A stretch of 44,604 nt of DNA from Bdellovibrio sp. ZAP7 (lineage in GTDB: Bacteria > Bdellovibrionota_B > Oligoflexia > Oligoflexales > RGVZ01). The stretch spans positions 1-44,604 of the forward strand of contig CAMDKS010000025.1 of assembly GCA_945900755.1 (NCBI GenBank). Direction: 5' to 3'. Below the pieces are notes generated by a model that was not told the DNA's origin, did no database searches, and saw nothing but the letters and a program-made list of their open reading frames with translations. The position numbers and the translations under genes are program-made. Of this stretch, positions 1 to 8,203 are shown one piece after another; position 1 is the stretch's first letter, and each line of letters begins with the position of its first letter.

Positions 1-602
1 GCAACGTTCATAGTGACAATAATTGATTTTGCTTCGTAGCGAGACTGGATTAGCTGGAATAGTATGTCAGCTGCCCTAGTTTCGTAGGAAAGATATCCCA
101 ATTCGTCTATGACCAGCAGATCAGGTTTGCCGTAGCGTTGTGCTCCGAGGTTAGCACTTCGAAACGTGTCCTTGGTTTGAAGTTCGTTTAGGATTTGGGC
201 GGCAGAGCGAAACCAAGCTGTTTTTCCTGCTAAAATTGCCTTGTGAGCGATATTTTTAGCGAGCATCGTCTTGCCGATGCCGGCAGGACCAACAAAAATT
301 GCATTTCGATTTTCGTCAATAAAAGACAACGTCAAAAGGTGTTCGACGGTGTCGCGGTCAAGATCTTTGGGCCAAGTCCAATCGAATTGATCAAAAGTTC
401 GGAAATTGCCGAGTCTAGCCTCGACCATTCGCCTAGCCAGATTGACCTGTTTGGCGTCTTGTATTTCGGACTGGGCTAGCTGCTCAATCATCTGAATCGG
501 CGAAAGCCGCGCCTTAGTTGACCGAGCTGTAAAGTCGTCAAGATTTTCTGCAAGCCAGTGCAGTTTTATTTTTTTGAGGCTCTCTTGGATAGTTGCTGTC
601 AT
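1..602 (-). CDS. istB: IS21-family helper ATPase IstB, 3' end outside window
   Basis: IstB is the AAA+ (DnaA/DnaC-like) helper ATPase that works with the IstA transposase in target capture and strand transfer of IS21 elements. I translated the open frame from the ATG at 602 to the edge (about 200 residues, no stop). It shows a Walker A motif GPAGIGKT near residues 100-107 and a Walker B motif LLVIDELGYLSYE near 162-174, followed by a conserved LIQSRYE-type segment. The start codon overlaps the istA stop as ATGA, implying translational coupling. The usual length is about 250 residues, so roughly the last 50 are missing from the window rather than deleted. Confidence 0.93.
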   Translation of the reverse strand, partial: MTATIQESLKKIKLHWLAENLDDFTARSTKARLSPIQMIEQLAQSEIQDAKQVNLARRMVEARLGNFRTFDQFDWTWPKDLDRDTVEHLLTLSFIDENRNAIFVGPAGIGKTMLAKNIAHKAILAGKTAWFRSAAQILNELQTKDTFRSANLGAQRYGKPDLLVIDELGYLSYETRAADILFQLIQSRYEAKSIIVTMNV

Positions 603-2104
603 TGTGATGGCTCCTGTTTTGATTGAAATGTGGCGAGTTGGTCATAGAGATTGAGATCACGCTTTTCGATAGAGAGATTTTTTACATCGTCACGATCAGG
701 CAGATGCAGAGGTGTTACCGGTGGTGCTCCGCTGTTAAGGTGAATCCTTTGCGTCGCGGTCCTTAAAAACCAGCTGTCAAACCGCTTGAGCTCCAAGGAT
801 TTTCGCATAGCCTCGTTGACAGGATCTTTCCCGTATTTTTCGACAAGTTTTTCAATTGCGAATACGGCACGGCTGGCACGGCCTTGTACGGCATAGACCT
901 GGTCAAAATAGTCTTTTGAATCAGGCAGTGTGCGCAGGATGCGGTCGAGCCCTTGGAGACGTTCTGCGCCAGGAGTGTGGTCGTAGAGCCCACTTAAATG
1001 GGCGTCGTCTGTGATCCGTTGCTGGCGTGCAAAGCACCTCTCGTGGTCGGCGACCTTCGTCTCGCCGTCGAATATTTTAATCCGAGTTTCACTCGCCCAC
1101 ACGGTCAGTGTTTTCATCGTCAGCTTCCATGGCACAGAATAATCGTTGAGGTCAAACCTGGCGTATGGGGTTTTAGCAATTCGGACTTCTTCGCGACGTT
1201 CACAAGGATGTGCATGGACAGGAAGCGGCAAAAGTTTCATTTTTTCGAGTTCCCACTGAGTCCTAATTACTTTTGCTTTGTCATCAGGCCAAGGCCTGGC
1301 CATGGCGGTGGATTCGATCCAAGTTTTCAGCAGGGCGTTGAGATCCTGGATGTCGCGGTAACGTCGATATGAAAAAAAAGAATCCCGGATATAACGTATT
1401 GTACGCTCGACTTTGCCTTTTTCATGGCCAGAGTATGGGTTGCAAGCCAAAGGTAAAAATCCGCAGTTGCCGGAAAATTCCAAAAAATTATCGTTAAACT
1501 GGATGGCCCTTCCGTCGCGAGAAATCACCACACTTTTCAAATTATCGTAGCGAATCTGCCGCGCTACGCCGCCCAAATACGTAAACCCCTCTTGATGGGC
1601 GGCAATAAAGGACGAAGTCGTCTGATCAAGCATAAACCTCGCAAAGATCCCCCGAGACCACGACAGCACCATCACAAAGCAGGACAATGCCCTTTCAGCG
1701 TTGCCTATTTTTATTTTGCCAAACGAGCCCCAGTCCACCTGAGCTTGCTCGCCAGGAAAACTGGTTAGCACCTGGTAAGCCCGCTTAGGCTTAGGCCTGA
1801 GCCCCTCTCTAAGGGCCGTACGAACTATATTTGCTGACCCAGAAAAGCCACGCTCCATCAGCAAGGTGCGAAGTCTGGTGGCACGGATGCGAGGATTTTT
1901 TTCGACGATTTCCTCGATTAGCGGCACGAAGGGGTCCAGTTTACTAAATCTTTTGTGCAGCACCTGTGGATTATAGCGTTGGATGCTTAGCACACGCCGT
2001 ACAACGTCGCGGCTTACCCGCAGGCCGCGTGAAATCCCGTGCACCGTCATGTGGTCGACGTGGAACATCCGTCTGATCTCCGCTTGAATTTCCGCATTAA
2101 CCAT
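599..2104 (-). CDS. istA: IS21-family transposase IstA
   Basis: DDE-type transposase of 501 residues, normal for IstA. The N-terminus (about 1-45) holds an HTH region that recognises the IS ends. The catalytic core shows the first Asp in AQVDWGSFG, the second Asp in IRYDNLKSVV and the Glu in GHEKGKVERTIRYIRD. The start is an ATG at 2104 preceded by a strong GGAGG site; the stop overlaps the istB start. The frame is uninterrupted, so the gene looks functional. The upstream accessory ORF overlaps its first 58 bases in another frame. Confidence 0.95.
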   Translation of the reverse strand: MVNAEIQAEIRRMFHVDHMTVHGISRGLRVSRDVVRRVLSIQRYNPQVLHKRFSKLDPFVPLIEEIVEKNPRIRATRLRTLLMERGFSGSANIVRTALREGLRPKPKRAYQVLTSFPGEQAQVDWGSFGKIKIGNAERALSCFVMVLSWSRGIFARFMLDQTTSSFIAAHQEGFTYLGGVARQIRYDNLKSVVISRDGRAIQFNDNFLEFSGNCGFLPLACNPYSGHEKGKVERTIRYIRDSFFSYRRYRDIQDLNALLKTWIESTAMARPWPDDKAKVIRTQWELEKMKLLPLPVHAHPCERREEVRIAKTPYARFDLNDYSVPWKLTMKTLTVWASETRIKIFDGETKVADHERCFARQQRITDDAHLSGLYDHTPGAERLQGLDRILRTLPDSKDYFDQVYAVQGRASRAVFAIEKLVEKYGKDPVNEAMRKSLELKRFDSWFLRTATQRIHLNSGAPPVTPLHLPDRDDVKNLSIEKRDLNLYDQLATFQSKQEPSQ

Positions 2105-2589
2105 TTGCGCCTCCTTTGCTTACGTACCGTCTGCAAGTCGTCATCCGATAGATGATGTGTGACGACGCAGCCACAGCCTCTGCACTGCATTGGCGACGGC
2201 AAAGCCGTGGCGACCACTGGTTGAACTTCAGTTTGACTCTCATTTGGAACTTCCTCCCGATTAGTTAAGGCAGCCGGCACTATTGCTGGCACTGCCAGGG
2301 AAGGTTCTAAGGGGACAAGCGTGAAAGGTGAAGACTGATCACTTACGGAAAGTTTGCGTTGCTTTGACCTAAATGTCTTTTGATGGGCACGATTCCTTGC
2401 CTTGCCGTGATCGGTTTTGAGGTACCTGGCCCGGCTTACCCTGCGGGATACCCTGCGGGCCTCCCGCGAGCTCCTTCGCCCGCAATATCGGTGGCCGCGA
2501 TCACAGCATAGACAAAAAACAAATACTGTCATGCAGGATGCGCAAGTCCTCAAAATTCCAGTATGTTTATGTGTTGGGGGTAAATTCAA
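2047..2589 (-). CDS. IS-associated Cys/Arg-rich accessory protein
   Basis: A 180-residue ORF just upstream of istA and overlapping its start by 58 bases. The N-terminus has clustered cysteines (CASC near 16-19, then CLCC and YCG) that could form a zinc knuckle. An Arg-rich block follows (SREARRVSRRVSRARY), then a charged linker, a second CRGCGC cluster and a basic tail. From memory, comparable small Cys/Arg-rich ORFs of the form CDRG-x-RYC...RRY precede istA in some IS21 elements; their role is not established and DNA or RNA binding is only a guess. The start used is TTG at 2589; the first ATG at 2532 would cut off the first CxxC, so the upstream start is favoured. Confidence 0.6.
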   Translation of the reverse strand: MNLPPTHKHTGILRTCASCMTVFVFCLCCDRGHRYCGRRSSREARRVSRRVSRARYLKTDHGKARNRAHQKTFRSKQRKLSVSDQSSPFTLVPLEPSLAVPAIVPAALTNREEVPNESQTEVQPVVATALPSPMQCRGCGCVVTHHLSDDDLQTVRKQRRRKWLMRKFKRRSDGCSTSTT

Positions 2590-2677
2590 GTGGCAGCACT
2601 ACGAAAGTTGCGCTGGACATCGGGGGTAGCAAAGGAGTATCTACACCGACGTCAACGCAGATGTGAATCTGAGTTCA

Positions 2678-2722
2678 AAAAAGGTCGGAGAGTGTCGTCT
2701 AAAACTCAGCTCCGGCCTTTTT
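2678..2722. terminator. Hairpin at the IS boundary, possible bidirectional terminator
   Basis: Arms of 13 bases (AAAAAGGTCGGAG and CTCCGGCCTTTTT) pair with one G-U position around a 19-base loop. Both sides carry T-rich ends, so it could stop transcription in either direction. It may protect the IS from outside reading, or may simply be part of its subterminal repeat structure. Confidence 0.45.
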
Positions 2723-2906
2723 CTATTTACGGGCATCCTCATCCCACGATTACCCATGGCTGTGCAAGGGCATAATCCATGGATTTATCCCCTGTAGGTC
2801 AAATACTGTAGTTTTTAGGCGGCTGCTAACAACAATTTCGTTTCCTATGGTATTATCCTCGCCGATTAGATCCCCCTAATCAACTCTGCCAATTGATCGA
2901 GTTAAT

Positions 2907-2941
2907 AAAAAAAGAGGAGGCTTATTACCCTCCTCTTTTTT
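2907..2941 (-). terminator. Rho-independent terminator downstream of clpX
   Basis: AAAAAGAGGAGG pairs with CCTCCTCTTTTT around a short AT-rich loop, with T runs on both strands. It lies about 29 bases past the clpX stop on the minus strand. The remaining bases of the 2723-2969 gap show no gene. Confidence 0.85.
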
Positions 2942-2969
2942 ATTGAATCGTTACATCGCAAATCAGAAA

Positions 2970-4259
2970 CTACTTCTTTCCCGTTGCGTCAATTTTTGCT
3001 GGCTCGTAATCAGCCTTGTAAACGAGTATCGGCTCGCCTATTTTTAAAATTGATTCCTCGGTAATGATCACTTCTTTTAATCCCACTGTGCCAGGTATCT
3101 CGTACATCATCTCAAGCATGGATCCCTCTAGAATGGCTCGAAGGCCGCGAGCTCCCGTTTTTCGCTCAATGGCCTCTTTGACGACAGCGCGCATAGCGCC
3201 GTCTGTAAATTTAAGCTCCACGCCCTCGAACGCAAACAATTTTCGAAACTGCTTCACGATTGCATTTTTAGGCTCGGTAAGTACATTGAGAAGTGTATCC
3301 TCATTGAGCTCCTCTAACGCAACAAGCACAGGGAGTCGCCCAAGAAACTCAGGAATCATTCCGAATTTCATTAAATCGTCGGTACGAACCTGTGAGAGAA
3401 GTCTCGTCACATCCTTTTTTGTTTTTGATTGAATGGTCGCGCCGAAACCAAGAGAACTCGTATCAATTCGTGCCGCAATAATGTCTTCTAGACCGGCAAA
3501 AGCTCCTCCGCAAATAAACAAAATATGTGACGTGTCGACTTGCAAAAATTCTTGTTGTGGATGCTTACGACCCCCACGCGGAGGCACGTTGGCAATAGTG
3601 CCCTCAATAATTTTTAGAAGCGCCTGCTGCACACCCTCACCAGATACGTCGCGAGTAATGGAGGTATTCTCTCCCTTGCGAGCGATTTTATCAATCTCAT
3701 CGACGTAGGCAATACCACGTTGAGCAAGCTCAACATCATAGTCCGCACTCTGGAGGAGCGCAAGAATGATATTCTCGACATCCTCTCCTACATAGCCCGC
3801 TTCTGTAAGATTTGTCGCATCACTAATCGTAAAAGGAACATTTAGAATTCTTGCCAAGGTTTGCGCAAGCAGCGTTTTGCCGGAGCCTGTAGGTCCTACC
3901 AACAAAATGTTGGATTTTTGAAGCTCGACATCCTCAAGGCCCGCAATGGCAATTTTATTCTTAGCCGCATCAAGGCGCTTATAATGATTGTGCACGGCCA
4001 CCGAAAGGGTCTTTTTTGCCTGATCTTGTCCAATAATATAATCATCAAGGATTTTTTTGATATCCTTAGGATTTGGAATTTTATTGGTGGGATTGGTAAA
4101 CTGCTGCAGCTTTGCCTGTTCTTCGAGAATAATGCGATTGCATTCACGGACGCAATGATCGCAAATATGAACATTTTCTGCTCCAATGAGCTTAAAAATG
4201 TCATCGTGCTCGGTCTTGCCGCAAAAACTACAACTGTTTTTTCGTGTACGATCAACCAT
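2970..4259 (-). CDS. clpX: ATP-dependent Clp protease ATP-binding subunit ClpX
   Basis: AAA+ unfoldase that recognises tagged substrates and threads them into ClpP in the cytoplasm. It has 429 residues, the normal length. The N-terminal zinc-binding domain carries CSFCGK and CDHC (four Cys). Then come Walker A GPTGSGKT, pore loop GYVGED, Walker [12 protein letters not shown], the second pore (RKH-type) loop in [10 protein letters not shown], the ClpP-docking IGF-type loop as LGFGA, and the sensor-2 motif GARGLR. The start is ATG at 4259. It lies 59 bases downstream of clpP in the same direction, the usual clpP-clpX order, and ends in a terminator. Confidence 0.98.
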   Translation of the reverse strand: MVDRTRKNSCSFCGKTEHDDIFKLIGAENVHICDHCVRECNRIILEEQAKLQQFTNPTNKIPNPKDIKKILDDYIIGQDQAKKTLSVAVHNHYKRLDAAKNKIAIAGLEDVELQKSNILLVGPTGSGKTLLAQTLARILNVPFTISDATNLTEAGYVGEDVENIILALLQSADYDVELAQRGIAYVDEIDKIARKGENTSITRDVSGEGVQQALLKIIEGTIANVPPRGGRKHPQQEFLQVDTSHILFICGGAFAGLEDIIAARIDTSSLGFGATIQSKTKKDVTRLLSQVRTDDLMKFGMIPEFLGRLPVLVALEELNEDTLLNVLTEPKNAIVKQFRKLFAFEGVELKFTDGAMRAVVKEAIERKTGARGLRAILEGSMLEMMYEIPGTVGLKEVIITEESILKIGEPILVYKADYEPAKIDATGKK

Positions 4260-4318
4260 GAGTCAAAATCTCCTTTATCGTTCGCGTCGCAGGCGAAGGC
4301 CGTTGACGTGGGATCCAA

Positions 4319-4921
4319 TTACTTTCCAGGAACAACGTCACGCCCTTTGGCCACGACTTCATCAATGAGGCCGTAGGCTTTGGCCTCATCCGAAGACATA
4401 AAGAAATCACGATCAATATCTTCTAAAATTTTTGCCGTTGGCTTGCCGGTCAGCTCACTCAAAATGCCCGTCATTTTTGCTTTGAGTTTAATTATTTCTT
4501 CCGCCTGGATTGCAATGTCAGTCGCTTGTCCTGTTGCACCACCCAACGGCTGGTGAATCATAATTCGACTATTAGGCAACGCATATCGCTTGCCTTTTGC
4601 TCCAGCGGCAAGTAACCATGCACCCATGGAAGCACACTGGCCAATACAATAGGTACGAACATCACAACGAATCATGCCCATCGTGTCAAAGATCGCAAGG
4701 CCGGCCGTAACACTTCCGCCCGGTGAATTAATATAGAAGTGAATATCCTTGTCAGGATCAGCGCTTTCCAAAAACAACATCTGTGCGATAATGACATTTG
4801 CAATTTCATCGTAGACTGGGCTACCAAGAAATATAATTCGATCTTTTAGTAATCGAGAATAAATATCATAGGAGCGCTCGCCTCTGTTGGTTTGTTCGAC
4901 GACAATAGGTATCATTGGCAT
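4319..4921 (-). CDS. clpP: ATP-dependent Clp protease proteolytic subunit ClpP
   Basis: Serine peptidase forming the tetradecameric chamber that degrades proteins delivered by ClpX. It has 200 residues. The catalytic triad is visible: Ser98 in [11 protein letters not shown], His123 in RIMIHQP, and the Asp at about 168 in the EDIDRD segment. The N-terminal [21 protein letters not shown] region is typical and includes the short axial loop; there is no long propeptide. Translation starts at ATG 4921, or possibly at the second ATG two codons later. No trigger-factor gene precedes it in the window, although tig-clpP-clpX is common elsewhere. Confidence 0.98.
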   Translation of the reverse strand: MPMIPIVVEQTNRGERSYDIYSRLLKDRIIFLGSPVYDEIANVIIAQMLFLESADPDKDIHFYINSPGGSVTAGLAIFDTMGMIRCDVRTYCIGQCASMGAWLLAAGAKGKRYALPNSRIMIHQPLGGATGQATDIAIQAEEIIKLKAKMTGILSELTGKPTAKILEDIDRDFFMSSDEAKAYGLIDEVVAKGRDVVPGK

Positions 4922-5182
4922 TTAGTGTCTTCCTTCCCAGTCTTAATCAAACTTGTTTCAATAAATTCGCCCACTCTTGAGCATTAATCCTATCCACGAC
5001 CCATTTTCCTGCAAAGTAACAGGAATATATAGATTAAATCCATTCTACGTCCCCTGCAAGTACCCGATGGGTCCCTCACCCCCCAAGATATCGGGAAAGC
5101 CGCATGGAGCATTAGGTTTGACAGAAAATTAAATTTTTGATGACTCACTAACATTAGGCAATAATTGCAGAATCGGATAGAA
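4922..5182. other. Intergenic region upstream of clpP
   Basis: About 260 bases with no convincing gene on either strand. It should hold the clpP promoter on the minus strand, but I cannot name the boxes. A weak six-base stem (CCCGAT/ATCGGG) lies near 5067-5097. On the minus strand a 28-codon open stretch ends near 4953, too short to call. Confidence 0.4.
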
Positions 5183-5206
5183 TTGCCGTCTTTAGTGATT
5201 AACCAA

Positions 5207-5530
5207 ATGGCACCTCTCGTTCGACCCCCCCCCCTACCAGACTGGTGACTTCGATGATTATGATTTTTTTTCGACCCCTCGTCCTCAATGGGTAGTGGTC
5301 CAGACTTCTGTGCCAGAAAGCATAGAAGGCGCCTTTACTTGGGAAATCTATCTGAAATCCGCGATGGAGATATTCTGCGAGCTCGACTGCTCCGATTTCA
5401 AACTCGGAGTGACCACGATTAATGGGATCACCGAGTTAACGGCCCTAAAAAAAACAATCCATGGGAGCTTGACCGTTTATTAAAATTAGGCGACAATTAT
5501 TACGACATCATCGTAACGATGACGTCGTAA
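5207..5530 (+). pseudogene. Small ORF interrupted at a poly-C and a poly-A tract; unknown function
   Basis: Three reading segments line up as one protein. From ATG 5207 the frame reads MAPLVRPPP into a run of ten C (5225-5234) and then stops soon after. Removing one C joins it to a long open frame (DFDDYDFFSTPRPQWVVV..., ending at 5483). Adding one A to the run of eight A (5447-5454) continues that into NNPWELDRLLKLGDNYYD and a stop at 5528-5530. The two shifts cancel, so the start and stop are in the same frame, giving about 107 residues. It ends 23 bases before the downstream ATPase gene, suggesting a two-gene unit. Possible causes are assembly error at homopolymers, phase variation or decay. 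TTG 5183 and GTG 5195 are alternative starts; no good ribosome site is seen. I do not recognise the family. Confidence 0.5.
5500..5530. promoter_or_regulatory. 14-bp inverted repeat before the ATPase gene
   Basis: TTACGACATCATCG and CGATGACGTCGTAA pair over 14 bases with one mismatch and a three-base loop (TAA). It covers the end of the small ORF and sits 23 bases before the ATPase start. No T run follows, so an operator or translational attenuator is more likely than a terminator. Confidence 0.5.
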
Positions 5531-5553
5531 ACTTGTTGTAATAGTGGTAACTA

Positions 5554-6690
5554 ATGATTAATAATAAGATTTTTAGGCACGACATCCTTCTTGATAACAC
5601 TGAAATTTGCAATCTCCAGCAAGATTCTGATGCACTTCTCAAAGGCATCGTTCAAGGCCATCGCATTGTCTTTATAGGCAGGCGCAACACCGGCAAAACA
5701 TCGCTCGTCAAAGCGCGGATTATTCCCCAATTTCAAAACATGAATCCAAAAGCGTTAGTGGTCTTTATCGACCTCATGGGAGTAAAAACACTCAACCAAA
5801 TCAGCGCCCGATTTCAATCCGCATTTGAGCACAGTATATCTCGACTGAATCCAACAACAGCATTTCTCAAGAAACTTGCGCTATCCATCCGCAACCTGCG
5901 CCCAACAATGGGTATCGACGCTCTTACCGGTCAGCCTGAATTTTCACTCGGAGTGGATTCGCAGCATTCTTCCATTCCCTTTGCTGCCATTATCAGCGAA
6001 ATTGGCAAGTATCATATAGAACATTCCGCATTGCTGGTTATCGATGAATTTCAAGACGTCCACTATGTCGAAGAGGCAGAGGCATTATTCCGCAATGCAT
6101 TTCAACAACTACCCGCCGATCTACCCGTCGTCGCCATGGGGTCAAAAAAAAGCATTCTAGCGAAGATATTTGCAGTCCCCAAAGCTCCCCTTGCTAGCTG
6201 GGGGCGACAATACGAAATATCGAAAATTTCATCAGAGGACTACACGCCGTACTTCAATGAGCGGCTCAATCCAGTCGGATGCACGGTCAAAGAACTCCTT
6301 ATGGGCGCGTTGATTCAAGAGATGGACGGCATCCCGGAAGCAATCAATTTGATCGGCGATTGGTGGCAGCGACACTATGCCGGAGGAGGCGAGTTAACGT
6401 CACAAGATATTTTTCCCGCCATTGCTGGAGTCGTCGAGGAGCGACACTCTCTTTTCTTGGAACACATGAAATTTTACACTGAGAAAGAAGAGACATTTCT
6501 TCGAGCACTAGCCCGTTCACAGCCAGTAAAGTCGCCGCTTGGAAGTCTCTTTCTATCTAAACTTAAAATGTCACCAGGCGGTGCTGGCCCGTTGATAAAA
6601 CGACTAGAAGCCGATGCCATCATTTATCGCCAGCCCGAAGGCTTTGTTATTGGTGATCCGATTTTAGCGCATTGGCTGCGTCGAAATTGA
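5554..6690 (+). CDS. Archaeal-type AAA/STAND ATPase with C-terminal winged-helix-like region
   Basis: A 378-residue P-loop ATPase of the ATPase_2/MNS-STAND type. Walker A is GRRNTGKT (residues 42-49) and Walker B is ALLVIDEFQDV (Asp164, Glu165); the segment VVAMGSKKS after it fits sensor 1. The C-terminal 90 residues (EERHSLFLEHMKFY... to LAHWLRRN) resemble the winged-helix tail of this family. Such proteins act as signalling switches or helpers; the substrate is unknown. The start is ATG 5554. It follows the interrupted small ORF and the hairpin, and is followed 18 bases later by a copy of a direct repeat. Confidence 0.8.
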   Translation: MINNKIFRHDILLDNTEICNLQQDSDALLKGIVQGHRIVFIGRRNTGKTSLVKARIIPQFQNMNPKALVVFIDLMGVKTLNQISARFQSAFEHSISRLNPTTAFLKKLALSIRNLRPTMGIDALTGQPEFSLGVDSQHSSIPFAAIISEIGKYHIEHSALLVIDEFQDVHYVEEAEALFRNAFQQLPADLPVVAMGSKKSILAKIFAVPKAPLASWGRQYEISKISSEDYTPYFNERLNPVGCTVKELLMGALIQEMDGIPEAINLIGDWWQRHYAGGGELTSQDIFPAIAGVVEERHSLFLEHMKFYTEKEETFLRALARSQPVKSPLGSLFLSKLKMSPGGAGPLIKRLEADAIIYRQPEGFVIGDPILAHWLRRN

Positions 6691-6708
6691 AATCACCGTG
6701 AGTTACCC

Positions 6709-6741
6709 CCTCCAGAGTAACCCTTTTACTGACGCACTTCG
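6709..6741. repeat. Direct repeat copy A (33 bp)
   Basis: Matches copy B at 9631-9663 at 31 of 33 positions (core CCTCCAGAGTAACCC, end CGCACTTCG). It lies 18 bases after the ATPase stop. The two copies bracket the three exported-protein genes. A short GTTAC/GTAAC stem at 6702-6720 followed by CCTTTT could make this copy a weak terminator, but that stem is not kept in copy B. Confidence 0.75.
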
Positions 6742-6887
6742 GGAATGGCTCTCCCAAATCCAAAATTTATCTTAATAATTCTGATCAGTTATAGATATTT
6801 CTAAAATTTATTTAAGTTCAAAGCTCAATATGCCGATACATGGGCCATAATTTCGCTCATTCAACAGATCTATTTAGAGGAGTTTTC

Positions 6888-8141
6888 ATGATTTCAAATA
6901 ACCTGATGAGACAGACTTCTGGCCTGATTGTCTATCTTTGCTCAACCGCAAGCATCGTCTATGCCGCAAAAATAGCTCCTCCCCCTTCTGAGACTCCCGC
7001 AACCGTGGTACCACCCGTAACCGTGGTACCACCATCCATCCCAAATATTCAATCGGCAGGCGAAATGGAATTCGCGATCACTCCGTTTTCAAACATGGAA
7101 CATGGCTGGCATGTTTTTGAACCTGGATATCGTGCCGTCTGTTCTGATAGCTCTGGAGTCGTCTCCACAGCAAAACTCACTATCGATGCGGCCATCAACG
7201 GAGAGACAACGGATGGGCAGGGAGCCTATCAAGGACTTATTATTCGCCCGGTGACCCAATACCTCCGTGCAGGCGCAACCTCCGGCACCTGCGACCTAAC
7301 TATTTGTTTGGATCAAAATGTCGACAAACCTGACGCCGCCGCAAACTGCAGCGCAGTGAAAAGTATTGTCGGCGGTGACGGTGAACGCGCACTGTCCCAT
7401 AAAGGCACCGCTAACTATACGGTAACGGGAACAAAAATAAGCTTACAGTCAGGAGCACCTGGACTTTCGGCTTGGCACCCAGCTTTTGGCTTTGCGGCGC
7501 CAGCCAAGGCCTTTAAAGATTATCAGTCTCCACTTGTACTCGATCTAAACGGAGACGGCCTATTGGCCCTGACCAATGTCTGGGATGAAAAGACCTCGCT
7601 TAAAAATCTCGTTCGCTTTGATATGGCTCTGGAAGGTCGCCCAACACCAACCGGTTGGGTTCAAAAGAGTGATGCCTTTCTTGCCGTAGACAACAACAAG
7701 AATGGTCAAATAGACAACGCAAGCGAGCTTTTTGGCGAGTACACAAACGCTGAAGTACTTGGACCAAAAACCTATAAAAATGGCTTTCTAGCCCTTGCCT
7801 CGTTTGACCAGAATCACGACGGAGTGATCGACACGCACGACAAAAATTTTGGCACGCTCTTGGTATGGCGTGACATCAATCAAAATGGAAAATCAGAAGC
7901 TCGCGAATTGAAATCCATGGTCGACCACGGAATCAAATCCATTTCCCTATCGTATAAAGACCTTGGAAACGGCAGAGGCTCCTTCCCAATGAATGCAGGT
8001 AATGAAGTTCGTTTTAGCGGATCCTTTACTAGAGTTGATGGCAAGACCTATGAGATTTCCGATGTCTGGTTTAAACAGCGTCGCAATGCAGATCATTCCA
8101 CTGCAATGGTTCGTTGGATGATGACGTCACCCTCGAAATAG
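6888..8141 (+). CDS. Secreted protein with EF-hand-like calcium-binding region
   Basis: 417 residues from ATG 6888, chosen over the upstream ATG 6840 because AGAGGAG lies directly before it and the product then begins with a signal peptide (hydrophobic LIVYLCSTASIVYAA). A Pro/Val linker follows with two 6-residue repeats (ATVVPP, VTVVPP). The N-terminal half holds Cys residues likely to be disulfide-bonded. The C-terminal half carries Asp-rich loops typical of the calcium domain found in RTX-like exported proteins: LDLNGDG (about 218), DNNKNGQID (about 268), DQNHDGVID (about 307) and RDINQNGKSEARE (about 328). It is probably a calcium-stabilised periplasmic or extracellular protein. It heads a group of three exported genes. 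Confidence 0.75.
   Translation: MISNNLMRQTSGLIVYLCSTASIVYAAKIAPPPSETPATVVPPVTVVPPSIPNIQSAGEMEFAITPFSNMEHGWHVFEPGYRAVCSDSSGVVSTAKLTIDAAINGETTDGQGAYQGLIIRPVTQYLRAGATSGTCDLTICLDQNVDKPDAAANCSAVKSIVGGDGERALSHKGTANYTVTGTKISLQSGAPGLSAWHPAFGFAAPAKAFKDYQSPLVLDLNGDGLLALTNVWDEKTSLKNLVRFDMALEGRPTPTGWVQKSDAFLAVDNNKNGQIDNASELFGEYTNAEVLGPKTYKNGFLALASFDQNHDGVIDTHDKNFGTLLVWRDINQNGKSEARELKSMVDHGIKSISLSYKDLGNGRGSFPMNAGNEVRFSGSFTRVDGKTYEISDVWFKQRRNADHSTAMVRWMMTSPSK
6999..7034 (+). repeat. 18-bp tandem duplication inside the secreted-protein gene
   Basis: Two 18-base units (GCAACCGTGGTACCACCC and GTAACCGTGGTACCACCA) encode the ATVVPP-VTVVPP linker just after the signal peptide. Three differences in 18 bases suggest a fairly recent in-frame duplication. 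Confidence 0.7.
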
Positions 8142-8203
8142 TTTTGAAATAGATTTGAAACGGACCTGGAAAAACATTTAAAAATATCGCAGGAGAACCT
8201 AAA

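Larger units (their letters stand above)
1..2722 (-). mobile_element. IS21-family insertion sequence, partial (istB side cut by window edge)
   Basis: The istA and istB genes overlap as ATGA, the diagnostic IS21 arrangement, and an accessory ORF lies upstream of istA. The element runs off the left edge, so its right terminal repeat and target duplication cannot be seen. The left terminus is not defined: the outer limit used here is the hairpin ending near 2722, because no second end is available for comparison. Both transposition genes appear intact in the visible part. Confidence 0.8.

Noticed and set aside
998..1372. 124-codon plus-strand ORF opposite istA
   Set aside because: Antisense shadow of the conserved transposase frame.
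2770..2790. Palindrome AATCCATGGATT near the IS boundary as the IS end
   Set aside because: It has no partner repeat in the window and no target duplication can be seen.
4950..5040. A 28-codon minus-strand open stretch ending WANLLKQV just upstream of clpP, possibly the tail of a trigger-factor gene
   Set aside because: Too short, no start and no recognisable match; an upstream in-frame stop limits it.
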